Assembly (NCBI GenBank): GCA_947624215.1
Contig: CANQJJ010000018.1
Coordinates: forward strand, 1-33,851
Direction of reading: 5' to 3'
DNA length: 33,851 nt
Origin: an uncultured Clostridia bacterium
GTDB taxonomy: Bacteria > Bacillota > Clostridia > Christensenellales > Borkfalkiaceae
The notes beneath the pieces are model-generated. The model was not told where the DNA came from. It saw nothing but the letters and a program-made list of their open reading frames with translations, and ran no database searches. Position 1 is the first letter of the stretch. Each line of letters starts with the position of its first letter. The position numbers and the translations under genes are program-made. Below are positions 1 to 7,335 of this stretch, piece by piece.

Positions 1-2
1 GG

Positions 3-13
3 TACCATGTCCG
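3..13 (+). repeat. Dispersed polar motif TACCATGTCCG, copy 1
   Basis: Exact copy at the window edge, in the extended form GGTACCATGTCCGCGG (1-16). It lies upstream of dut, outside any gene I can support. No promoter was recognised in the 57 bases before dut. Function unknown. Confidence 0.75.
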
Positions 14-57
14 CGGCATGCTCTTCCCATTGCACAAAATTACACAGAGGATAGCCC

Positions 58-489
58 ATGCAGATCCACGTCAAAAAACTTCACGAGAACGCCAAACTGC
101 CCGCCTACGGGTCTCCCTGTTCCGCGGGCGCCGACCTCTATTCCGTCGGGGACTACGCTGTCCCCCCGGGAGCCACCGTCTTCGTCCATACGGGCATTGC
201 GGTCGAGCTCCCCCCGGACATGGTAGGCCTCATTTATGCGCGCAGCGGCCTCGCCTGCAAACAGGACCTCGCCCCCGCGAACAAGGTCGGGGTCATCGAC
301 TGCGACTACCGCGGGGAGATCGTGGTCGCCCTCCACAACCACGGAGGCGCGATGCGTACGGTCTCCGCGGGGGACCGCATCGCCCAGCTCGTCATCGCTC
401 CCTACTACGTCGGCGAGTTCTCCTTTGCGGACGAGCTCACCGAGACGGCGCGCGGGGAGGGCGGCTTCGGCTCGACGGGGGTAAAATGA
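58..489 (+). CDS. dut: dUTP diphosphatase (dUTPase)
   Basis: Hydrolyses dUTP to dUMP and diphosphate in the cytoplasm, keeping uracil out of DNA and supplying dUMP for thymidylate synthesis. At 143 aa it has the usual length of the homotrimeric family. All five motifs are visible: AGADLY (residues 23-28), ARSGLA, the uracil-pocket stretch GVIDCDYRGEI, RIAQLVI, and the glycine-rich C-terminal arm RGEGGFGSTG. The ATG at 58 is preceded by AGAGG (46-50) at a good distance. The stop codon overlaps the ATG of the next gene (ATGA), so the two are probably translationally coupled. Inside the gene, Asp-Met-Val (215-225) is written with the GTA valine codon, which is uncommon here, and this creates an antisense copy of the dispersed motif. 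Identification is secure. Confidence 0.96.
   Translation: MQIHVKKLHENAKLPAYGSPCSAGADLYSVGDYAVPPGATVFVHTGIAVELPPDMVGLIYARSGLACKQDLAPANKVGVIDCDYRGEIVVALHNHGGAMRTVSAGDRIAQLVIAPYYVGEFSFADELTETARGEGGFGSTGVK
215..225 (-). repeat. Dispersed polar motif TACCATGTCCG, copy 2 (antisense in dut)
   Basis: Exact 11-mer on the minus strand, inside dut, where it encodes part of Pro-Asp-Met-Val-Gly. It is the only exact copy in this orientation. Confidence 0.6.
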
Positions 490-848
490 TGCCCGCAAAG
501 AATCATCCCGAAAAAAATAACCCCGCGAGGGATCTGCCCGAGGAGGAGCCCGTGCGGGATAAGATCGTGCCCGTCTATCCCGCCGTCATGCATTGGGACG
601 AGGACCACGGCGGCTACGAGGCCATTCTGCCCGACTTCGGGATGCAAACGTGCGGCGGCTCGCTCGCAGACGCTTTCCTCATGGCCTGCGATTTCCTCCG
701 CTGTATCCTCGACTTCGATTACACGCCAAACGGCATACCCATGCCCGCGCCCACCCCCTTCGGATCCGTTCCGCGGGAGGAGGGAGACATCGTGTTGCTC
801 GTGCATCCCATGCTCTATGCGATGGACGAAAAGGCCTTGGGAGACTGA
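486..848 (+). CDS. HicB-like domain protein, orphan
   Basis: A 120-aa protein. The central part (about residues 28-95) matches the HicB-like antitoxin fold: YPAVMHWDEDHGGYEAILPD, then a Gly-Gly-Ser-Leu-Ala-Asp-Ala-Phe helix start, and a proline-rich end (PNGIPMPAPTP). The first 27 residues are charged and probably disordered. The start at ATG 486 overlaps the dut stop; a second ATG follows immediately at 489. HicB proteins normally pair with the HicA mRNA interferase and often carry a DNA-binding domain. Neither a HicA gene nor an HTH segment is visible, and trmB begins two bases after the stop. It is therefore better read as a stand-alone HicB-fold protein in a housekeeping operon than as a proven antitoxin. 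Function unknown. Confidence 0.75.
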   Translation: MMPAKNHPEKNNPARDLPEEEPVRDKIVPVYPAVMHWDEDHGGYEAILPDFGMQTCGGSLADAFLMACDFLRCILDFDYTPNGIPMPAPTPFGSVPREEGDIVLLVHPMLYAMDEKALGD

Positions 849-850
849 CC

Positions 851-1531
851 ATGCGGATGCGTAGAAAACGGAATTTGGAGCCGCGCATGCAGGCGTGCGG
901 GGAGCTTCTCCTCGTGCGCGGGCGGCCCTGCCTCAACCTCAAGGAGGCGGCGGAGAACTACCGTGCGCTCCTCGATCTTTCCGCCGTCTTCGGGAACGGG
1001 AACCCCGTCAAGCTCGAAGTGGGGAGCGGGAACGGGGGCTTTCTCTTGGAGCTGGCCGCGCGGGAGCCCGAAACCAACTTTCTCGCCGTCGAGGTGTGCA
1101 CCAACGTCATCCTGACGGCCATGGAACGCACGCGCACCAAGGGGCTTCCCAACGTGCGCTTTCTCAATATCCCCGCCGAGACCATTCCCTGCTACATCCC
1201 CGCGGGCAGTATCGAGGAGATCTTTCTCAACTTCTCCACGCCTCTTCCCGCCAAGGGGTGTGAACGCCAGCGCCTCACATCCCCCCGCTTTCTCTCTATC
1301 TACCGCGACATTCTCGTCCCGCACGGCAGGATCACCCAAAAGACGGACAGCGCCGTGTTCTTCGAGTGGTCGCTCGTGCAATTTGCCGGAAACGGGTTCG
1401 AAGTGGTCGCCGAGACGCGCGATCTGCACCGCAGCCCGTATGCGGAGGGGAATATCGTCACCGAATATGAGGCAAACTTTCTCTCGCAGGGCAAGCCCAT
1501 CTGCATGGCCCGCGCGGTGAAAATCGTGTAA
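851..1531 (+). CDS. trmB: tRNA (guanine-N7-)-methyltransferase TrmB
   Basis: S-adenosylmethionine-dependent enzyme that makes m7G, normally at position 46 of tRNA. At 226 aa it has typical length. The N-terminus MRMRRKRNLEPRM fits the family's Arg-rich start. The SAM site is LEVGSGNGGFLLELA (about residues 56-70), followed by FLAVEV and the NVRFLNIPAE strand. The substrate region reads LNFSTPLPAKGCERQRLT, then a well conserved KTDSAVFFEWS. In classical TrmB the first of these is NFSDPWPKxRHxKRRLT, so the Asp, Trp and His are replaced here. The start at 851 was chosen because GGGAG (838-842) lies 8 bases upstream; an in-frame ATG further upstream would lie inside the preceding gene. Third gene of the dut operon. 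Confidence 0.9.
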   Translation: MRMRRKRNLEPRMQACGELLLVRGRPCLNLKEAAENYRALLDLSAVFGNGNPVKLEVGSGNGGFLLELAAREPETNFLAVEVCTNVILTAMERTRTKGLPNVRFLNIPAETIPCYIPAGSIEEIFLNFSTPLPAKGCERQRLTSPRFLSIYRDILVPHGRITQKTDSAVFFEWSLVQFAGNGFEVVAETRDLHRSPYAEGNIVTEYEANFLSQGKPICMARAVKIV

Positions 1532-1580
1532 AATTTTGTAAAGTGCTTACCTATTTTGGAGGAATACGGGGACAGAGCGG

Positions 1581-1609
1581 TTGACAAGTCCCCCTCTGTT
1601 CTGTATAAT
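1581..1609 (+). promoter_or_regulatory. Consensus sigma-A promoter for the glycosyltransferase/ABC operon
   Basis: TTGACA (1581-1586), a 17-base spacer and TATAAT (1604-1609): a perfect match to the housekeeping consensus. Transcription should begin around 1615-1618, only zero to four bases before the ATG at 1619. The -35 box is embedded in AGCGGTTGACA, shared with the promoters at 7628 and 15949. Confidence 0.92.
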
Positions 1610-1618
1610 GGTATTATT

Positions 1619-2458
1619 ATGTCAAGCACGCCTCTGCAAGTCGCTTATTGCGGGAACGACAAGGTCTTTCCGCTCATCCTGCTCTCGGCGCTCTCCGCGG
1701 CCAGGCATACGGAGGTGCCCATTCTTTTTCACATCGTCACGATGGACCTCTCCGATCTCAACCCCCGCTATACGCCCATCACCGAGGCGCAGCGTGCCAT
1801 TCTCGAGGAGGGGGTGCAGGCGTGGAATTCCCAAAGCCGCGTCGTGCTGCATGACGGGCGGGAGCACTATTTCCGTCTCCTGCACGGCAAGAATACCAAA
1901 AACAGCTACACGCCCTATGCCATGGGGCGGCTGCTTCTGCCGCAATTCGGCCTCGAGGGCCGCGTCATCTACTTTGACTCCGACATCATGGTGCGCCGCT
2001 CGTTGACGGCGTTCGACGAGATCGCGCTCGACGGCTACGAATTTGCCGCCGTCCTCGACCACATGGGGAAATTCTGGATCCGCAGCGACTACTGCAACTC
2101 GGGCGTCATGCTCATCAACCTCGGCCGCGTGAGGGAGACAGGCCTCTTCGGCCGTGCCTGTGAACGCATCCGCCGTCGCCGCATGGCCTTCCCCGACCAG
2201 GCTGCGCTCAATGCCCTCGTCGTGGACAAGCTCATCTTGCCCCGCCGCTTCAATGAACAGCGGGACATCCGTGAGGACACCGTCGTCAAGCACTTCTGCC
2301 GCGGCATCAAGTGGCTGCCCTTCTTCAAGGTGTATAACTACAAGCAAAACGAGGTGGACAAAGTGCACGGGAAATTGGGCATCACCTGCTTCGACGACGT
2401 GTATGCCGACTACGACCGCCTCGCCGAAAAATACGGCCTCGCGCCACTCAAACGCTGA
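1619..2458 (+). CDS. Glycosyltransferase family 8 protein
   Basis: A 279-aa retaining sugar-nucleotide-dependent glycosyltransferase. Visible family features are an N-terminal beta-strand and sugar-nucleotide site (VAYCGNDKVFPLILLSALSA), the metal-binding DxD motif in VIYFDSDIMVRRSL (about residues 118-131), the acceptor-site strand YCNSGVMLINL, the FPDQAALNAL segment, and a late VKHFCRGIKWL equivalent of the family's HF/HxGxxKPW motif. Donor and acceptor cannot be told from sequence. An upstream in-frame ATG (1556) precedes the promoter, so 1619 is chosen; it keeps the first strand and leaves essentially no 5' leader. Three bases separate it from the downstream ABC ATPase, suggesting joint transcription and perhaps a role in making or modifying what that exporter handles (inference). 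Confidence 0.88.
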   Translation: MSSTPLQVAYCGNDKVFPLILLSALSAARHTEVPILFHIVTMDLSDLNPRYTPITEAQRAILEEGVQAWNSQSRVVLHDGREHYFRLLHGKNTKNSYTPYAMGRLLLPQFGLEGRVIYFDSDIMVRRSLTAFDEIALDGYEFAAVLDHMGKFWIRSDYCNSGVMLINLGRVRETGLFGRACERIRRRRMAFPDQAALNALVVDKLILPRRFNEQRDIREDTVVKHFCRGIKWLPFFKVYNYKQNEVDKVHGKLGITCFDDVYADYDRLAEKYGLAPLKR

Positions 2459-2461
2459 TCT

Positions 2462-3388
2462 ATGCAAGCACTCGAAATCCAACATCTCTCAAAAAGCTAC
2501 GGCACGCTCAAGGCCGTTGACGACGTCTCCTTCACGGTACGGGAGGGGGCGCTCTTTGCCTTTCTCGGGGTAAACGGCGCGGGCAAGTCCACGACCATCA
2601 ACATGATCGCCGGCATCCTCAAAAAGGACGCGGGCAAAATTTATGTCTCGGGGCACGACCTCGACGGCGATCCTTTCGCCATCAAGCGGGAGACGGGCAT
2701 CGTCTTCCAGACCTCCGTGCTCGACATGGCGCTCACCGTGAAGCAAAATCTCGGGATACGCGCCTCGTTTTATTCCCTCTCGCGCGGAGAACGGGCAAAG
2801 CGCGTGGGGGAGATCGCCGAACTTTTGGAGCTCGGGCCCCTGCTCCCCCGCCCCGTCGGAAAGCTCTCGGGGGGACAGATACGGCGGGTCGACATCGCCC
2901 GCGCCATGGTGCACCGCCCCCGCCTGCTCATTTTGGACGAACCCACGACGGGGCTCGACCCCAAGACGCGGCTTGCCGTGTGGTCGCTCGTCGACCGTCT
3001 GCGCACCGAGACGGGCATGACCGTCTTCCTCACCACCCACTACCTCGAAGAGGCCGAAAAGGCGACGGACGTCGTCATCATGGACAGGGGCAACATCATC
3101 GCCCACGGCACGCCCAACGAACTGAAAAACAGCTATGCGGGCGACAATCTCATCGTCTACCGCGGGCGGAACGAGGCCTTCGAGGCCGCCTTGCTCGGGC
3201 GGGGGAACGGCTTTTCCTATGACGGCGAGCATGGGGCTTACTTCATCCCGATCGCGGACATGGGTATGGCCAAAGAGCTCCTCCGCGTGTTCGACGCCGA
3301 GATTTCCGACGCCGAGATCCGCAAGGGGACGATGGACGACGTGTTCCTCCGCGTGACGGGCAGGGACATGAAGGAGGAACAGGGATGA
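2462..3388 (+). CDS. ABC-2 type exporter, ATP-binding protein (DrrA-like)
   Basis: A 308-aa nucleotide-binding subunit. Walker A is GVNGAGKST (about residues 36-44), with a Q-loop VFQ, the ABC signature LSGGQIRRVD, Walker B LLILDEPTTGLDP and the switch histidine in LTTHY. A C-terminal extension of about 80 residues ending in MDDVFLRVTGR is typical of the daunorubicin-resistance/Nod-factor-exporter type. It should energise the membrane subunit encoded immediately downstream. No clear Shine-Dalgarno site precedes ATG 2462, so translation may be coupled to the glycosyltransferase, whose stop is three bases away. The stop overlaps the permease start (ATGA). The substrate is unknown. It is paralogous to the ATPase at 16678. 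Confidence 0.93.
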   Translation: MQALEIQHLSKSYGTLKAVDDVSFTVREGALFAFLGVNGAGKSTTINMIAGILKKDAGKIYVSGHDLDGDPFAIKRETGIVFQTSVLDMALTVKQNLGIRASFYSLSRGERAKRVGEIAELLELGPLLPRPVGKLSGGQIRRVDIARAMVHRPRLLILDEPTTGLDPKTRLAVWSLVDRLRTETGMTVFLTTHYLEEAEKATDVVIMDRGNIIAHGTPNELKNSYAGDNLIVYRGRNEAFEAALLGRGNGFSYDGEHGAYFIPIADMGMAKELLRVFDAEISDAEIRKGTMDDVFLRVTGRDMKEEQG

Positions 3389-4389
3389 AGCAAAAGACGC
3401 AGTATTTTACCATCTTCCTTTCGCTCACCAAGCGGCATCTCATGGTTTTTTTCAAGAACAAAGTCCGCCTGATGTACACCCTGCTCGTGCCCGTCCTCAT
3501 CTTCGTGGTCTACCTGCTCTTTCTCCGCGGGTTGGAACTCTCCATGGTCACCAACACGCTCAACGACTACGGCGTGACGGAGGCGGCGGTCGGAGCAGAG
3601 AACTATGCGGCGCTGTGGAAGAATATCTGCACGCTCGTGGACAGCTGGATGCTCTCGGGCATCATCGGCCTCTCCACGGTGACGGTGGCGTTGCAGACGA
3701 ATACCGTCATCGTCGAGGACAAGCAGAATGGCGTCAACCGCGATTTCGCCTCCTCGCCCATCCACAGAAATGTGCTCATTGCGAGCTATTTCTTCTATAA
3801 TTTCCTCGTCTCCGCGCTCATCTGCTTTGTCTTTTATTGCATCTGCCTCATCTACCTTGCGGCGGCGGGGGAGTTCATGCTCACCTTCTCCGCGGTGCTA
3901 TTGTCCCTCGTCGCGATGTTCTTTGCGACGGTGGCCTCCACGCTCATGACCGTCTTCCTCTGCTCCTTCGTCAAGACGGAGGGGACGATGATGTCCATCG
4001 TGGCCATTTTCTCGACGGCGGTGGGCTTCCTCATCGGCGCCTATATGCCGCTCGGCATGATGCCCGTTTGGGTGCAGGGCATCTGCGCCTTCATCCCGGG
4101 GACGTATGCCTGTTCGCTGCTTCGGTACGCTTTCCTCAACGTTCCGCTCGCAGAGCTCACGCGGTTTGCGGGGACGTTGGGCATCGACGGGGGTACCATG
4201 TCCGCGATGCTGGCACAGCTCACCAATAATTTCGGATATGAGCTGAACTTCTTCGGAACGCTTGTGGGGCCGCAGTATCAGGCGCTCGCGCTCGCCGTGT
4301 TCATCCTCGTGTTCATCGCTTTGAACATCGGGGTAGGGGGCAATCTCGCCGAAGTTTTGGGCCTCGGCAAGAAGAAAAAGAAGAAATGA
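3385..4389 (+). CDS. ABC-2 type exporter, membrane permease
   Basis: A 334-aa integral membrane subunit with about six predicted spans: near residues 28-48 (MYTLLVPVLIFVVYLLFL), 90-112, 131-156, 165-190, 200-222 and 305-325. Hallmarks of the ABC-2 family are the basic N-terminal coupling segment before span 1, the VEDKQNGVNRDFASSPI intracellular loop and the GAYMPLGMMP turn before FIPGTY. The C-terminus is a run of lysines. AGGAGG (3371-3376) precedes the ATG, which overlaps the ATPase stop. An exact copy of the dispersed motif (4194-4204) encodes Gly-Thr-Met-Ser-Ala in the loop between the last two spans. It forms the transporter with the preceding gene. Confidence 0.92.
   Translation: MKQKTQYFTIFLSLTKRHLMVFFKNKVRLMYTLLVPVLIFVVYLLFLRGLELSMVTNTLNDYGVTEAAVGAENYAALWKNICTLVDSWMLSGIIGLSTVTVALQTNTVIVEDKQNGVNRDFASSPIHRNVLIASYFFYNFLVSALICFVFYCICLIYLAAAGEFMLTFSAVLLSLVAMFFATVASTLMTVFLCSFVKTEGTMMSIVAIFSTAVGFLIGAYMPLGMMPVWVQGICAFIPGTYACSLLRYAFLNVPLAELTRFAGTLGIDGGTMSAMLAQLTNNFGYELNFFGTLVGPQYQALALAVFILVFIALNIGVGGNLAEVLGLGKKKKKK
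4194..4204 (+). repeat. Dispersed polar motif TACCATGTCCG, copy 3
   Basis: Exact copy in the extended form GGTACCATGTCCGCG (4192-4206), followed by AT. It is read as Gly-Thr-Met-Ser-Ala in a poorly conserved loop of the ABC permease. Confidence 0.75.
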
Positions 4390-4406
4390 TCTGTATGGAA
4401 TATGCG

Positions 4407-4437
4407 ACGTCCCGCCGTGAAAACGGCGGGACGTTTT
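4407..4437 (+). terminator. Rho-independent terminator of the first ABC operon
   Basis: Perfect 11-bp stem (ACGTCCCGCCG, 4407-4417, with CGGCGGGACGT, 4424-4434) around a 6-base loop, followed by a short run of T. It lies between the convergent ABC permease and radA and may also limit read-through from the minus strand, although no T-run follows on that side. Confidence 0.88.
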
Positions 4438-4468
4438 GGTGTGCGGAAAAAATTGTGAAGGGGCGGGA

Positions 4469-5833
4469 TCAGGAGGGGAAGAGGGCCTTGATCATCTGCG
4501 TGACATAGGTGACGGGCACGAGCTCGGCCTTCCCCCGAAACTTCTCGCACGCCTTCATGTTCTTGGAGGGGAGGATGATGCGCTTGAAGCCCATCTTGAT
4601 GCACTCGTTGACGCGGCGGTCGGCAAAACTCACCCCGCGCACTTCCCCCGTGAGCCCCACTTCGCCGAAGACTGCCGTATCCCTGTCCACGGCCACCATG
4701 CGCTCGGCCGAGACGAGCGCGGCACAGACGGCGAGGTCCGCCGCGGGCTCGTTGAGCTTGATGCCGCCCATGGCGTTGAGGTAGACGTCCTGCATGCCGA
4801 GGGGGACGGAGCACCGCTTTTCGAGGACGGCGATGAGCACGATGAGACGGTTGGGGTCGACGCCGAGCGACATCCGTCGCGGGAGCCCGTAGACCGTCTT
4901 GGCCATCAGCGTCTGGATCTCCACCATCATGCAGCGGTTGCCCGTCTCGGAGGGGGTGACGACGGCCCCTGCCGCCACACCGCGGGAATCGGAGAGGAAG
5001 AGGGAAGAGTAGTCGGAGACGCCGAAGATGCCGCTCTCGGTCATCTCGAAGACGCCCACCTCCTGCACCGAGCCGAAGCGGTTCTTGTAGGCGCGCAAGA
5101 TCTTGAAGTTCTCCGTGCGCTCGCCCTCGAAGTAGAGCACGGCGTCCATGATGTGTTCGAGCACCTTGGGCCCCGCGAGCGTGCCCTCCTTGGTGACGTG
5201 CCCCACGATGAAGAAGGTGATGCCGCGGCTTTTGGCGAAGCGCATGATGCGTGCGGCGCACTCCCTGACCTGCCCCACGCTGCCCGCGGCCGAGGAAAGC
5301 GCGTCGGTGTAGACAGCCTGTATGGAGTCCACGATGACGTATTCGGCCTCGTAAAAGCTCTCTTCGGCGGCGTCGAGGTTGGTCTCGTTGAGAAGGAGCA
5401 GGTTGTCCGAATCCAGCCCGAGCCGCTCACAGCGGAGCTTGACCTGCGAACAGCTCTCCTCGGCGGAGAGGTAGAGGACCTTGTGCTCTTTTGCGAGATG
5501 GGCCGCCACCTGTGTGAGGAGGGTAGACTTTCCGATGCCGGGATCGCCGCCAACTAGCACGAGGGAGCCGCGCACGATGCCGCCCCCGAGCACGATGTCG
5601 AGCTCTGCATTGCCCGAGGACACGCGCTCGTATCTTTCATATTTCACTTGGGAGAGCGGCGTCGCCCGCGAAGGACCGACCTTGGACATGGTAGGGGGCT
5701 TTTTGGTCGGAGCGGGGGCGATGATCTCTTCGGCAAGGGTGTTGAACTTTCCGCAGTCGGGGCATCTCCCGAGCCATTTGGGGCTCGAGTAGCCGCACTC
5801 GCTGCACACAAATTGCGTCTGGCTTTTCGGCAT
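4469..5833 (-). CDS. radA: DNA repair protein RadA/Sms
   Basis: A 454-aa, full-length RadA, a RecA-related helicase that processes branched recombination intermediates. Domains in order: a four-cysteine zinc finger (Cys10, Cys13, Cys24, Cys27); a RecA-like ATPase with Walker A GGDPGIGKST and Walker B VIVDSI; the RadA-specific KNRFG motif; and a Lon-protease-like C-terminal domain (GGIKLNEPAADLAV onwards) that lacks protease function in the family. The start is set by AGAGG six bases upstream. It lies 21 bases after ispDF on the same strand, so the two are probably co-transcribed. Conserved linkage of radA with ispD is common in Bacillota. A one-mismatch copy of the dispersed motif lies at 5683-5693. 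Confidence 0.96.
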   Translation of the reverse strand: MPKSQTQFVCSECGYSSPKWLGRCPDCGKFNTLAEEIIAPAPTKKPPTMSKVGPSRATPLSQVKYERYERVSSGNAELDIVLGGGIVRGSLVLVGGDPGIGKSTLLTQVAAHLAKEHKVLYLSAEESCSQVKLRCERLGLDSDNLLLLNETNLDAAEESFYEAEYVIVDSIQAVYTDALSSAAGSVGQVRECAARIMRFAKSRGITFFIVGHVTKEGTLAGPKVLEHIMDAVLYFEGERTENFKILRAYKNRFGSVQEVGVFEMTESGIFGVSDYSSLFLSDSRGVAAGAVVTPSETGNRCMMVEIQTLMAKTVYGLPRRMSLGVDPNRLIVLIAVLEKRCSVPLGMQDVYLNAMGGIKLNEPAADLAVCAALVSAERMVAVDRDTAVFGEVGLTGEVRGVSFADRRVNECIKMGFKRIILPSKNMKACEKFRGKAELVPVTYVTQMIKALFPS

Positions 5834-5854
5834 AGGTTACCTCTCGGTTTTGGT

Positions 5855-7018
5855 TTAAGTTTCGGGCCGCGCGGCGGGCCGCAGCAGGACGGTGGCATAG
5901 CAGGTGATGCCGCGGCCTTCGCCGATGTAGCCGAGTTTTTCGTTGGTGCCCGCGGCAATGCCGACGTTTTCACATTGCAGTGCGGCGGAAAGGCTCTGCT
6001 TCATCGCGCCGATGTAGGGCGAAAGACGGGGATGCTCGGCGAGGATAGAGACGCTTGCATTCTGCACGGCGAGCTGTTTGCCCCATACCATGTCCAAGAC
6101 GCGGGCGAGGAGCTGCATGCTGTCGGCGTCCTCGTAGGCGGGGTCGGCGTCGGGGAAATGATAGCCGATGTCGCGCTCTCCGATGGCCGTGAGCAGGGCG
6201 TCCATGAGGGCGTGGCAGACGACGTCGCCGTCGCTGTGTGCCTCGATCGCGCGGTCGGAGGGGATGAGAACGCCCCCGAGCTTGATGTAGTTGAGATCCA
6301 GCCGTGCGATGCCGCGGCCGAGCTCGTCTTGGTGCGCAAAGGCATGGGTGTCGACGCCGAATCCCACCCGCTCGGCAGGCAGAAAATCGGCGGGATAGGT
6401 GAGTTTTTTGTTGCAGGGATCGCCCAAAAAGAGGCGGGGGTTTCTCTTTGCGTATGCATTGTAGAGCATGCTGTCGTCGGTGTATTCGCCGAGTTTGCCG
6501 CGGGCGGCGGCGAGATCGTAGGCCGCGCGCAGTTCCTCCGTATAGAACCCTTGCGGCGTCTGGACGGTGTAGAGGTCGGCGCGGTCCATGTGTACGCCCA
6601 TTTCCTGCATGTCCTTGGCGAGCACCGTCGTATCCGTGGCGGGGAGAGCGCAGATACCGCTCCCGAACCGCTTCACATAGGCGATGCAATCCTCGATGAT
6701 CTTGGGGGTGACGAAGGGACGGACGGCGTCGTGAACGAGTACCATGTCCGCGGTCACCGTCTTTAAGGCGCTGTAAACGCTCTCCGCGCGGGTCGCCCCG
6801 CCGTGCACCGTGCGGGCCATGGGGAAGGGGGCGAGAAGGGGACGGATGCGGGCCTCGTCCTCCCCGCGGCAGGCAACGACGATGTCGTCTGCGAAGGGTG
6901 CGAAGGCCGAAAGAGCGTGCACGAGCACGGGCAGACCGTTGAGCTCGTAGAAGATCTTGTTTTCGGGCAGTTTGGAGCGTGTGCCGCTGCCCCCGGCACA
7001 GAGTATGACAGCTAACAT
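5855..7018 (-). CDS. ispDF: Bifunctional IspD/IspF (MEP pathway)
   Basis: A 387-aa fusion carrying two steps of non-mevalonate isoprenoid precursor synthesis: MEP cytidylyltransferase and 2-C-methylerythritol 2,4-cyclodiphosphate synthase. The IspD half (residues 1 to about 222) has LCAGGSGTR, the lysine in PENKIF, HDAVRPF, QTPQGF and TDDS. The IspF half (about 225-380) has GFGVDTHAF and HSDGDVVCHALMDALL, which carry the zinc ligands, then FPDADPAYEDADS and a C-terminal TNEKLGYIGEGRGI. The start is supported by AAGGA a few bases upstream. The two enzymes are separate in many Bacillota, and IspE, which acts between them, is not in the window. Exact and one-mismatch copies of the dispersed motif overlap the gene at 6740 and 6086. 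Confidence 0.95.
   Translation of the reverse strand: MLAVILCAGGSGTRSKLPENKIFYELNGLPVLVHALSAFAPFADDIVVACRGEDEARIRPLLAPFPMARTVHGGATRAESVYSALKTVTADMVLVHDAVRPFVTPKIIEDCIAYVKRFGSGICALPATDTTVLAKDMQEMGVHMDRADLYTVQTPQGFYTEELRAAYDLAAARGKLGEYTDDSMLYNAYAKRNPRLFLGDPCNKKLTYPADFLPAERVGFGVDTHAFAHQDELGRGIARLDLNYIKLGGVLIPSDRAIEAHSDGDVVCHALMDALLTAIGERDIGYHFPDADPAYEDADSMQLLARVLDMVWGKQLAVQNASVSILAEHPRLSPYIGAMKQSLSAALQCENVGIAAGTNEKLGYIGEGRGITCYATVLLRPAARPET
6740..6750 (+). repeat. Dispersed polar motif TACCATGTCCG, copy 4 (antisense in ispDF)
   Basis: Exact copy extended to TACCATGTCCGCGG (6740-6753). On the gene's own strand it encodes Ala-Asp-Met-Val just before HDAVRPF, again with the less used GTA valine codon. 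Confidence 0.65.
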
Positions 7019-7049
7019 AGTTTTCCTTTTGATAGACCTCGTCCGTTGG

Positions 7050-7060
7050 TACCATGTCCG
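7050..7060 (+). repeat. Dispersed polar motif TACCATGTCCG, copy 5 (intergenic)
   Basis: Exact copy in the extended form GGTACCATGTCCGCG (7048-7062), followed by AT as at 4194. It is intergenic, 30 bases upstream of the ispDF start, so no coding constraint explains it. It lies only 310 bases from copy 4. Confidence 0.8.
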
Positions 7061-7205
7061 CGATAGGGCTCAATCCGAGCGTGCCCACTCCATGGGAGGG
7101 GGGTAGGGGGGTGGGGTGGCGAACAAGTTCATGGTGTACGTCATTCCGAACGTAGTGAGAAATCTCGGATTTTCGCTTATACGAATGAAAGCGTTCGCTT
7201 AAAAC

Positions 7206-7300
7206 CGCACTTGGGCGTAATAAGATTCTTCGCGGATGAGCAGTTCGCTCTATTTTTTCTTGGTTGGCTCAGAATGACGCTCGGGATTGGCTTGGGCGGT
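7206..7300 (+). repeat. Dispersed repeat R1, copy a (GTCATTCTGAG type)
   Basis: Closely resembles the reverse complement of 17587-17684. The block beginning CTTGGGCGTAATAAG (7210-7247) matches with about 3 differences in 38, and the block beginning GGCTCAGAATGACGC (7266-7298) with about 2 in 33. The middle differs. Its core AGAATGACGCTCGGGATTGG is repeated directly at 7271-7293 and 7302-7324. It belongs to the widespread family of short interspersed repeats with a GTCATTCTGAGCG/GAAGAATC core. Confidence 0.8.
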
Positions 7301-7335
7301 AAGAATGACGCTCGGGATTGGCTTACGCTATCACT

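Larger units (their letters stand above)
7019..7335. other. Gene-free gap filled with repeats (ispDF-rqcP)
   Basis: The 317 bases between rqcP and ispDF carry no credible gene. They hold an exact dispersed motif (7048-7062), a purine-rich G-run near 7095-7120, a GTCATTCCGAACGTAGTGAG-type repeat (about 7140-7172) and the repeat unit 7206-7300 with a further 23-bp direct repeat. No terminator for rqcP is evident in it. Confidence 0.8.

Noticed and set aside
4436..5557. Long plus-strand open frame opposite radA
   Set aside because: His/Glu/Asp-rich shadow of radA on the other strand; no ribosome site or recognisable domain.
3..7062. KpnI-site (GGTACC) cloning artefact as explanation of the motif
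   Set aside because: GGTACC precedes only some copies; others have GATACC, CTTACC, GAGTACC or are antisense, and they sit in intact reading frames.
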